Source of the DNA: Euryarchaeota archaeon UBA596
GTDB lineage: Archaea > Thermoplasmatota > Poseidoniia > Poseidoniales > Poseidoniaceae
Assembly (NCBI GenBank): GCA_002498205.1
Contig: DAGQ01000059.1
Coordinates: 1-17,703, forward strand
DNA: 17,703 bases
Reading direction: 5' to 3'
Made by a program: the position numbers and the translations under genes. This document shows positions 8,084 through 15,011 of this stretch, piece after piece (within the stretch, counting starts at the first letter, position 1; each line of letters begins with the position of its first letter). The notes under the pieces are model-generated. The model saw nothing but the letters and a program-made list of their open reading frames with translations. It was not told where the DNA came from and searched no databases.

Positions 8084-8503
8084 ATGGAAAATTCACAATT
8101 AATTGAGAAATTAAATAATGCATTAACTTGGGAATTACGCGCAATTAACTTGTATGCGCATTATTCTGCCTATGTTCAAGGAATTCATCGTTTACAATTA
8201 GCAGGACATTTTACAGCCGAAGTAACAGAATCAATAGGGCATGCAAATATTGTTCGTTCAGCAATAGTAAAATTGGGAGGAGAGGCTACAACAGAAAGAA
8301 ATCCCCATCCAATTGTACATACTACAGATTATGTAGAGATGTTAAGACAAGCATATGAAACAGAAGTAATGGCAGGAAAGGTATATGGCGAAATTCTTGA
8401 AACATTAAAAAATCATAATGATGATGAATTATATGATGCGATAGAATCAATTTATTTTGCAGAATTAAGAAGTGTAGAAGAAGTAAGAATGTTACTTAAT
8501 TAG
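8084..8503 (+). CDS. Bacterioferritin-like four-helix ferritin-superfamily protein
   Basis: A 139-residue all-helical protein. Helix A (LNNALTWELRAINLYAHY, 10-27) supplies E17; helix B (about 38-64) has EVTESIGHA with E46, E49 and H53; helix C contains YETEVMAGKVY with E94; helix D contains YFAELRSVEEV with E127. The spacing follows bacterioferritin, whose diiron ligands in E. coli are E18, E51, H54, E94, E127 and H130. Two ligand positions differ: E51 corresponds to S50 (with E49 next to it) and H130 to S130. The protein may bind iron differently or have lost ferroxidase activity. No Met suggests a haem ligand with confidence. At 139 residues it is somewhat shorter than a typical Bfr. Its stop overlaps the convergent membrane-protein gene by 8 nt. 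Confidence 0.8.
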   Translation: MENSQLIEKLNNALTWELRAINLYAHYSAYVQGIHRLQLAGHFTAEVTESIGHANIVRSAIVKLGGEATTERNPHPIVHTTDYVEMLRQAYETEVMAGKVYGEILETLKNHNDDELYDAIESIYFAELRSVEEVRMLLN

Positions 8504-9020
8504 CGCGACGATTTAAAACCAATCCTAATAACATCGTTCCGCCACTTATTCCCAACAATATAGTAAACGTTTGAGCACTTAAAGATGCAGTAGCATGTAA
8601 ATCAACACTTAAAGTTGAAACTTGACCAAAAGATCCGGAACTTTGGCCTACAGCAGCATACCACTGCCCAGACCCCACTTTCCAATTAATTTTCGAATTA
8701 TCCGTATTAGGGCCTCCGACTTCAAAATCAATATCATTTCCAGAACAAGTAAATGAAACTTTAGTTTCAGGATCAGGATCACATCTTTGTGCTTCTTCTA
8801 TTGAAGTGACACCTACCCAGTAGACTCCCTCCCATTCAGCAGTCACATCTAGGTCTACAACACCCATTACATCTGGAATTGGTAATGCTTGCCACCCAGT
8901 AGCAGAAGCCATGGGAGGCATAGAAATTTCTTCAGTGGATTCATAGACCGTATAATCCATTCTTCCGATAAACGCAATAGCCAAGATAATTATTCCAAGA
9001 CCAATTAATGCTTTTCCCAT
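8496..9020 (-). CDS. Small membrane protein with two terminal TM helices
   Basis: A 174-residue protein I do not recognise. A hydrophobic helix lies at 4-19 (ALIGLGIIILAIAFIG) and another at about 150-169 (QTFTILLGISGGTMLLGLVL), ending in RRAN. Between them is a strand-rich, Gly/Ser-rich domain of about 130 residues with two cysteines, C80 and C92, that could pair as a disulfide outside the cell. The positive C-terminal RR suggests that both ends are cytoplasmic with the domain outside. It is the last gene of the run protease, actin, MsrA, 32 nt after msrA, so it may serve the same envelope process. Its start has only a weak GGT-type site upstream (GGTATGAATTATG). Confidence 0.72.
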   Translation of the reverse strand: MGKALIGLGIIILAIAFIGRMDYTVYESTEEISMPPMASATGWQALPIPDVMGVVDLDVTAEWEGVYWVGVTSIEEAQRCDPDPETKVSFTCSGNDIDFEVGGPNTDNSKINWKVGSGQWYAAVGQSSGSFGQVSTLSVDLHATASLSAQTFTILLGISGGTMLLGLVLNRRAN

Positions 9021-9052
9021 AATTCATACCACACATTCATTCCATTTTAAGA

Positions 9053-9601
9053 TTAACAAGTTACTCCTGTACCTCTAATCCCACAATATCCATTTGGGTT
9101 TTTTGCAAGATATTGTTGATGGTAATCCTCAGCATAATAAAAAAACACATCTTCTTTAATTTCTGTAGTTATTTTTCCAAAACCCGCTTCTGTTAATGAT
9201 TTTTGAAATTTTTCAACAGCCAATCTTGTTAATTTATATTGCTCTTCATTATTTACATAAATACAGGATCTATACTGAGTTCCAACATCGTTTCCTTGAC
9301 GATTTCCTTGAGTAGGATCATGATTTTCTAAAAAGATTTTTAATAATGAATCAAAACTAATAATATCTGGATTAAAATTAATTAAAACAACTTCTGAGTG
9401 ATTTGTTACTCCAGAACATACACTTTGATATGTGGGATTTTTTACATTGCCTCCAGCATACCCAACCGCAGTAGTATGTACTCCCTCAAGTTTCCAAAAC
9501 AGTCTTTCTGCTCCCCAAAAACAACCCATGCCTAATAGTACCGTTTGGTTACTTTCAGGAAATGGAGCAACAATGCTTGTCTTGAGAACATAATGAGGCA
9601 T
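9053..9601 (-). CDS. msrA: Peptide methionine sulfoxide reductase MsrA
   Basis: A 182-residue enzyme that reduces methionine-S-sulfoxide in proteins. The catalytic motif GMGCFWGAERLFW carries nucleophile C27. Family blocks VGYAGGNVKNPTYQSVCSG, HSEVVLINFNP, FLENHDPTQGNRQGNDVGTQYRS and YYAEDYHQQYLAKNPNGYCG all follow in order. C173 and C182 at the C-terminus are the likely resolving cysteines. I chose the ATG at 9601. An in-frame TTG at 9625 adds eight residues and overlaps the stop of the upstream actin gene by 4 nt (9622-9625), so translational coupling from that start is possible. There is no signal peptide, so it acts in the cytoplasm. Repair of oxidised Met would suit a surface-ocean aerobe. 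Confidence 0.95.
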   Translation of the reverse strand: MPHYVLKTSIVAPFPESNQTVLLGMGCFWGAERLFWKLEGVHTTAVGYAGGNVKNPTYQSVCSGVTNHSEVVLINFNPDIISFDSLLKIFLENHDPTQGNRQGNDVGTQYRSCIYVNNEEQYKLTRLAVEKFQKSLTEAGFGKITTEIKEDVFFYYAEDYHQQYLAKNPNGYCGIRGTGVTC

Positions 9602-9621
9602 CACAAAATCATGCCCTATGT

Positions 9622-10626
9622 TCAAACAATAGAAGTGTATTCTTCATCAGGCATAGATTCTGCTAGTGCTAGTGCACCTTCTGCAACTTTATGTTCTGGC
9701 TTTTTAACAGCAGAAACAGAAACATCTCCAATATCAGAAATATATTCAGTTACTTTGGCAGCTAATCCCTTAATTTGAGATGAACCTCCAGCTAAATATA
9801 CATTTTTTCTAAATATTGGTTGATATTCTGGGTCACCAGAAGAGATAATCCGCTTTACTGCAATACCTAATTTTTGTGCTAATTCATCACAAGCAGTTTC
9901 AAGAAGATCTCCAATGTCTACTCGTTGACTTTTACCTTCAACAGATAAGTCAACTAATACTTCTTTGATTTTATCTCCAACATATGAATTCTTTTCTTTC
10001 CATCTACGAACCATATCTTTAGTAATTTGAGCACCAGTATATTTCTTTTGAATAGCTTTCATTAACTCAATATCCACCCAATCACCTGCTTCTGGAATTG
10101 TTAATTGATCATCATCTTCAGGGAAACGGCCAACTATACGAGCAACATCTGTAGTTCCAGCACCGCTATCAACAATAATAGAACCCATTAATTGTTGAAT
10201 TGCAAATGCAACAGCGAATGGTTCAGAAACAACCATAATAGCAGTTAACTTCCCTCTTAAAATACTTACTAAGTTTGTTTTATCGGTGAAGGAAATATGG
10301 CTAGGTGAACAAATCACTCCGTATACTTCATCATATTCATCACATCCTGCAGTATCAATTAAATGTGTTACAAAATCTTTTGCAGCATTTAAGTGATCAG
10401 AATCATCTTGTGCCACTCCAGCTTCTAATGGCCTGAAAATATTACAAGCCAATCTGTTTTTTAACGCATCTTCACCAAATAAAGTATCTCTTCCCAACAT
10501 ATTTCTAGCAACAGGATCCTTTGGAGTTCCTACTACGGTTTCTATGGTGTGTATATCGCCTTTACTTGTAGCAATTGTTGATTGAAATGTACCCAAATCA
10601 ATTCCTATGTATAATCTATCAGTCAT
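9622..10626 (-). CDS. MamK/MreB-type actin-family ATPase
   Basis: A 334-residue actin-fold protein. Phosphate loop 1 is YIGIDLGTFQSTIA (6-19), phosphate loop 2 is IVDSGAGTTDVARI (151-164), and the adenosine motif is NVYLAGGSSQIKGL (275-288). SEPFAVAFA (134-142) holds E135, equivalent to the catalytic Glu of MreB/MamK. The block GRFPEDDDQLTIPEAGDWVD (166-185) with MVRRWKEKNSYVGD (205-218) resembles bacterial MamK more than MreB, from memory of the family. MamK forms filaments in magnetotactic bacteria; here a cytoskeletal filament is plausible, but polymerisation cannot be read from sequence. It lies 51 nt after a membrane-anchored protease and is followed by msrA. A GTGAGAT site ends 6 nt before the ATG, supporting the start. 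An Hsp70-type chaperone is unlikely because there is no substrate-binding domain. Confidence 0.88.
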   Translation of the reverse strand: MTDRLYIGIDLGTFQSTIATSKGDIHTIETVVGTPKDPVARNMLGRDTLFGEDALKNRLACNIFRPLEAGVAQDDSDHLNAAKDFVTHLIDTAGCDEYDEVYGVICSPSHISFTDKTNLVSILRGKLTAIMVVSEPFAVAFAIQQLMGSIIVDSGAGTTDVARIVGRFPEDDDQLTIPEAGDWVDIELMKAIQKKYTGAQITKDMVRRWKEKNSYVGDKIKEVLVDLSVEGKSQRVDIGDLLETACDELAQKLGIAVKRIISSGDPEYQPIFRKNVYLAGGSSQIKGLAAKVTEYISDIGDVSVSAVKKPEHKVAEGALALAESMPDEEYTSIV

Positions 10627-10677
10627 GTTAATCTCACACTCGGTTGAAGAGAGCGAAACACTTCTTATCCTTGAAGG

Positions 10678-13600
10678 TTAAGATTCCTCATCAGAACTAT
10701 TTTGTATCAAATCATGCTGTTTTTTCCATGCAGCAACTCCCGAAATGAGTATAATTCCAGTTAGTAAGATCCACATCCAAAATAACCCTTCTAGCATAGG
10801 ATTAGCGCTTTTTTGGCTATTTTCTGCACATGAGCCATATAACTCTAACATATCAAAACTCTTTAATTGAAGTGCAACATCATGTCCGTCAATAGAATTT
10901 TCCAACCATAAAAATACACCTGCATCATTATCGAGCAAACCATCCCAATATACCTTAGGTTTCATACTCTCTGAATCATTATTAGTCGAACCAATGATTA
11001 GGGCTGAAATTTTTAAATCTGCATCATTTAAAATTTCAGCATTATTGCCAATATTAAAATCAGTAATACCTTCAGAATCAATACCCATAATCCAAAATTC
11101 TTCACCTTCACAAGATATTGATAAATTTCCAATATCCCAACTCTTGTTTACAATATCAAAGAAAGCATGACTTCTGGAATCACTGAATAAAATAAGGGGT
11201 ACACCCCCATTTTCATTACCTATCAACGAGAGTTTATTTTGGTCTTCTTTAAGATATTCAATACTTAGTTGAGGAAAATCTCTTATTTGATATTGAGGTA
11301 TTGAATGTTCAACTATCAAAATTCTACTCAACCCATTAATTTCGATCCAAGATAACTTAATTTCAAATTTTGTTGCAGTTTTCGGAACTGGAATTATTTC
11401 TGTCTCAAACACATCACAAGTCCCCCAACTCTGGAAATCAAATCTAAACTCACAGGATAACCTTTCAGGAACAAGTTCACCTTCAACCCACGGAGTTTCC
11501 CAATTAGACAAGTCCCAAGAAGTTTCGACAGCAATATATTCACCTTTATTATTTTCTTCAACCCATTCTCTCCATCTTTTCAATGGTTCGGGAGCATCTA
11601 ATCGTTTAGAATCTAAATCAAAGTCCATATTATTTCCTTTACAATCAATCAATAATGGTGGCCACCATATTCCCGTTACAGTCCATTTTCTTGCATTAGA
11701 GTTTACAGCAGTAATAGTATCATTATCCTCAGAGCAAATAGGTAATACTGCGTCATCCCCCATCCCAGAAATAGTCCTAAATCCAAAGGGATTACCTGTA
11801 AGATTTACAGAAAGATTACGAGGGGCATCTACAGATAACTCAACATTTAGACTACCTGGCAAGGCATCAAAGTCCCAAGATAATGTTTTAGGATTACCAA
11901 AATCAATCTGTTCATATGCTCCACCGGCTCCAACATAGGTATACCCTAATACATGTTCAACAGTTATTTCTTCAAAACCCCCTAAACCTAATTCAAGAGG
12001 AGCTTCTTCAACAATGCCCTTTATTGCCAGTCCAAACCCTACACGATCCCCCTCAATTCCAATACTGTTAGGAGAGTTACCAACTCCCACATAATCCCCT
12101 TTCACGACAACATGAATCCAATCAACCCCAACTAAATCCTCAAGATTTAGATTGATTCCCACAGTTGTCTCATTGTCGGAAGAAAAAGAGTTAGAATCTT
12201 CAGAATATAATTCCGAATAGCCATCACTATCAAAATTATTACTGTATGCAATCCTACCGTCTGAAGTTATAATCGAAAGTCTCAGGTCGTCAACTAAATA
12301 TGGTTCTGGCTTTGCTAACCAAGAAAGTCTTGCTTGAACATCTTCTTCTCTATTAATTGTGAAATTCCATATTATCTCATCTCCAGTAGATAAGAATGGG
12401 CCTTTAGCATCAGAACCATCCCAAACATTTTTTGTTAATGACTCAAGAGGAACATCATTATTTTCTATTCTTGATGAAGTAAAAGCACTCCAATCTCCAT
12501 CATATTGATAACTATCCCAAATCCAAATATTATCTATTGTATTGTTTTCATTTTCAAAAAAATCATTAGGGATAATTTCAGAAATATTTAGTATCCCCCA
12601 CCCTTGTTCTGAATTGGGCACAGTTGAATCTTCAATGCTGGTAGTTGATAGTGAAAGTAACGATTTCATTAACGGCCCACTTGGAGTAAAACCGGAACTA
12701 TTATTGTTTATTTTTTTAGAATTAAATAGACCAAGCTCAACCATTTGTTGAATAATAGCCGCACCTGATGCTGCAAGAGGAGTGGACATTGAAGTTCCGG
12801 ATAATGAAGAAGTACCTTCATTAAATGAATCTTGTATACCATCACTATCCGCAGAAACAATATATTTTCCAGGTGCCACCAAAAATATTCCACGGGTCCC
12901 TAAAGTAGTAGGGCCCACACTAGATGAACTAACCATTTCAGGGATTCCAGATTTTGTTGTTGAACCTACAGCTATGACATTTCTCGCATTAGCAGGTTCC
13001 ATTAACTGTCCTCCAGAATTTCCAGGAGCAACAAAAATTAAACTCCAAGGGACTTCCCTCCCCCATCCATCAAATCTTCCAGAACGTTCAGTATAATTTA
13101 CTTCAGTATCTCCCCATGAATCTGAATGAATTACAGCACCGTTTTGAGCCGCCTCTAAAAACAAAACCTCAACATTTTCGGGAGGGATCCAACCCGCTTC
13201 ACTTACAATATCTTGAACAATCAATCTTGAATTATAAGATAGGGAAGTTCCAGTTCTTTGTTCCCCCTCTATCCAATCACAAGACAAACTGCCTGCAATA
13301 TGAGTGCCATGTCCAAAATCAGAGTTATTAGACGAATCCCATGAATCAAGCGTGGTGTTTAAAATTTGAATTTTCCTATGATTGTCCCCCGGCTCTCCTA
13401 TTGTTGTTGAATTATCTCTAAAGCAGGCGTGATCTAAATCAAGTCCTGTATCTGCAACAGCAATTAATACCCCCTCTCCATTTAATCCACGCTCCCATAA
13501 TTTATGCTCGTCTAAACTTCCCCCTTCAATGATTGAAGCGGCAACATCATTTCTGGCAGTTGTTTCAAGTACATTCTCAATTTTCCAAATACCATCAATA

Positions 13601-14091
13601 TCTATGTTAATTGGTAAAACTCCAGATATTTTGAATGAAGTCGGTATTGCCCCTACATCTTTAATCAAGGGGATAGTTTTAATTTCCAAATTTAATCGAC
13701 TCAACTCAGTTAATACTTGAGTAACCCCTTCCGAGGGTAAATGAGGCTCTAACAATACCCTATATTCAGAAAAATATAATTTTTCAACATCTATTAATAA
13801 TTCATTATTTAATTCCTTTAAATTTTTCAAATCGGTATTTTTCAGATTAGGCCCATCCCCATTTACCCAGATTAACATTTCATTTTTTGAAATTTGCCGC
13901 AAGGGAACAAAACCTTCATTCTCGAGTTGTAACCAATCTAAATAAGTGATATCATGTTCAAAAACAACAGAATATTCTTTCCCGATATATTCTATATTTT
14001 CTGTAACAATTTGATTATGTGGTGCTGCAGATACTGGGATTAACATGAGTAATAACAAGGAAACAATACTTAATGAAATGCCCTTGCCCAT
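10678..14091 (-). CDS. Secreted, membrane-anchored subtilisin-like serine protease (S8)
   Basis: A 1137-residue precursor with a signal peptide (1-22, cleavage probably after SAA), a likely propeptide (about 25-190) and an S8 catalytic domain (about 195-490). The triad is D214 in VADTGLDLDH, H261 in GHGTHIAGS and S434 in GTSMSTPLAA; N358 in APGNSGG is the oxyanion-hole Asn. Every active-site residue is present, so it should be active. Residues about 540-1090 look like beta-sandwich domains with many N-x-S/T sequons, suited to N-glycosylation. A TM helix (about 1102-1122) and a short KK-containing tail anchor it, leaving the enzyme outside. It could process surface proteins or degrade environmental protein. 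It is the first gene of the minus-strand run with the actin, msrA and the two-TM protein. The start ATG lies 114 nt from rpl18a on the opposite strand. Confidence 0.93.
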   Translation of the reverse strand: MGKGISLSIVSLLLLMLIPVSAAPHNQIVTENIEYIGKEYSVVFEHDITYLDWLQLENEGFVPLRQISKNEMLIWVNGDGPNLKNTDLKNLKELNNELLIDVEKLYFSEYRVLLEPHLPSEGVTQVLTELSRLNLEIKTIPLIKDVGAIPTSFKISGVLPINIDIDGIWKIENVLETTARNDVAASIIEGGSLDEHKLWERGLNGEGVLIAVADTGLDLDHACFRDNSTTIGEPGDNHRKIQILNTTLDSWDSSNNSDFGHGTHIAGSLSCDWIEGEQRTGTSLSYNSRLIVQDIVSEAGWIPPENVEVLFLEAAQNGAVIHSDSWGDTEVNYTERSGRFDGWGREVPWSLIFVAPGNSGGQLMEPANARNVIAVGSTTKSGIPEMVSSSSVGPTTLGTRGIFLVAPGKYIVSADSDGIQDSFNEGTSSLSGTSMSTPLAASGAAIIQQMVELGLFNSKKINNNSSGFTPSGPLMKSLLSLSTTSIEDSTVPNSEQGWGILNISEIIPNDFFENENNTIDNIWIWDSYQYDGDWSAFTSSRIENNDVPLESLTKNVWDGSDAKGPFLSTGDEIIWNFTINREEDVQARLSWLAKPEPYLVDDLRLSIITSDGRIAYSNNFDSDGYSELYSEDSNSFSSDNETTVGINLNLEDLVGVDWIHVVVKGDYVGVGNSPNSIGIEGDRVGFGLAIKGIVEEAPLELGLGGFEEITVEHVLGYTYVGAGGAYEQIDFGNPKTLSWDFDALPGSLNVELSVDAPRNLSVNLTGNPFGFRTISGMGDDAVLPICSEDNDTITAVNSNARKWTVTGIWWPPLLIDCKGNNMDFDLDSKRLDAPEPLKRWREWVEENNKGEYIAVETSWDLSNWETPWVEGELVPERLSCEFRFDFQSWGTCDVFETEIIPVPKTATKFEIKLSWIEINGLSRILIVEHSIPQYQIRDFPQLSIEYLKEDQNKLSLIGNENGGVPLILFSDSRSHAFFDIVNKSWDIGNLSISCEGEEFWIMGIDSEGITDFNIGNNAEILNDADLKISALIIGSTNNDSESMKPKVYWDGLLDNDAGVFLWLENSIDGHDVALQLKSFDMLELYGSCAENSQKSANPMLEGLFWMWILLTGIILISGVAAWKKQHDLIQNSSDEES

Positions 14092-14204
14092 GGAGTAGCG
14101 TAAACATCAACTCATTTCAGATTTGTTTAAATTTAATTTACATTTTATCATATTTGATACATAAGGTACGCGCCAACGCGTTTAAGATAGTTTGACAAGT
14201 CGCC
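14092..14204. promoter_or_regulatory. Divergent promoter region between protease and rpl18a, with a GC-rich inverted repeat
   Basis: A 113-nt gap between the two start codons. An inverted repeat, ACGCG-CCAA-CGCGT, occupies 14168-14181 and stands out in AT-rich surroundings; it sits 24 nt before the rpl18a ATG. A TATA-like TTTAAGAT overlaps its right edge. For the protease, TTAAATTTAAA on the minus strand (about 14126-14138) is a possible box. The palindrome may be an operator or an extended promoter element. Confidence 0.4.
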
Positions 14205-14462
14205 ATGAATATGAAGGCATATCGAATAACTGGAACAGTACCCCTAGGAAGCGTAACCCAGAAATTTACACAAGATGTGGTAGCAAGCACTATCGATGAA
14301 GCACAGAATAAGGTTTTTTCAACATTAGGAGGGAGACATAAAGTCAATAGGAGACAAATCTCAATAGACACAACAGAAGAGATTAATCCAAATAAATCCC
14401 GAGCTCCAAAAGTTATTCATCATTTTAGAGATAATATAGAAGCATCTTCAGAAGAAGAATAA
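14205..14462 (+). CDS. rpl18a: Large-subunit ribosomal protein LX (eL20/L18ae)
   Basis: An 85-residue protein of the archaeal LX family, the counterpart of eukaryotic L18a/eL20, which binds 23S rRNA in the large subunit. The core MKAYRITGTVPLGSVTQKFT, then TIDEAQNKVFSTLGGRHKV and RRQISIDTTEEI, follows the family from start to end. A second ATG six bases later (14211) is equally possible and gives the usual MKAYRI start. The C-terminus adds a short acidic tail (SEEE). It begins the run rpl18a, pfdA, ftsY, whose order is conserved in many euryarchaea and ties ribosome, chaperone and SRP receptor expression. There is no clear Shine-Dalgarno before the start. Confidence 0.93.
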   Translation: MNMKAYRITGTVPLGSVTQKFTQDVVASTIDEAQNKVFSTLGGRHKVNRRQISIDTTEEINPNKSRAPKVIHHFRDNIEASSEEE

Positions 14463-14482
14463 TAATGCATATTTGCATTATT
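14461..14482 (+). terminator. Intercistronic hairpin between rpl18a and pfdA
   Basis: AATAATGCA (14461-14469) and TGCATTATT (14474-14482) form a perfect 9-bp inverted repeat with a 4-nt loop, overlapping the rpl18a stop codon. The Shine-Dalgarno of pfdA (GAGGGGGGG) lies just after. There is no T-run, so a full terminator is doubtful; partial attenuation, mRNA processing or translational insulation would fit better. Confidence 0.35.
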
Positions 14483-14488
14483 TGATGC

Positions 14489-14501
14489 GAGGGGGGGTTT
14501 A
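14489..14501 (+). promoter_or_regulatory. G-rich ribosome binding site of pfdA
   Basis: GAGGGGGGG ends 4 nt before the pfdA ATG and is an unusually long G-run for this AT-rich sequence. It should pair with the 3' end of 16S rRNA and decides the start. Confidence 0.55.
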
Positions 14502-15002
14502 ATGGAAAGAGAAGAATTACAACAGATTTCCCAAATGCGAGAATTATATCATCAGAAAATAGCACAAATCGAAGAACAAATCAGTAAATTAGATCAAGTC
14601 ATAAATGAGCATGAAATTACAAATCGAAGCGTGAAACAATTAGTAAAAGGCGATACAAAAGAAGGACTTATCCCAATTGGTGCAGGAGTACAAATACCAA
14701 TTCAATATATAAAAATAGAATCAACGCTTATTGATATAGGCAGCGGAATTCATGCCGAAAAGTCATTAGAAGAGACATCTAAATTATTAGAGACTAGAAT
14801 AGGCGAACTCAAAGAATTGATTGAGCAATTAGTAACAGAGCATGCAACTACAAAGCAAGCTATTTCAGAATTAAATCATAAATTGGAATCAACGATTAAA
14901 TCAATTGAAAACACCCAACCAAAAAAAGATCAAGTAATGCCAAAATCAAAACAAAAAAAGAAAAGAAGAAGGTATGGCGGAGAATTAACATTAGATGATT
15001 AA
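14502..15002 (+). CDS. pfdA: Prefoldin subunit alpha
   Basis: A 166-residue subunit of prefoldin, the ATP-independent hexameric chaperone that hands nascent proteins to the group II chaperonin. An N-terminal coiled-coil helix (about 1-46) leads into the central hairpin LIPIGAGVQIPIQYI (56-70), then IDIGSGIHAEKSLEE (77-91), both diagnostic of archaeal prefoldin alpha, and a second long helix (about 92-140). The C-terminal 28 residues carry a basic cluster (KSKQKKKRRR) and a short acidic end, longer than the usual end of about 140 residues. It lies 39 nt after rpl18a and 9 nt before ftsY. Confidence 0.93.
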   Translation: MEREELQQISQMRELYHQKIAQIEEQISKLDQVINEHEITNRSVKQLVKGDTKEGLIPIGAGVQIPIQYIKIESTLIDIGSGIHAEKSLEETSKLLETRIGELKELIEQLVTEHATTKQAISELNHKLESTIKSIENTQPKKDQVMPKSKQKKKRRRYGGELTLDD

Positions 15003-15011
15003 GGTGATTTA

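Noticed and set aside
9602..9625. TTG start of msrA overlapping the actin stop
   Set aside because: It is possible, but the ATG at 9601 gives the usual MsrA N-terminus; kept as an alternative.
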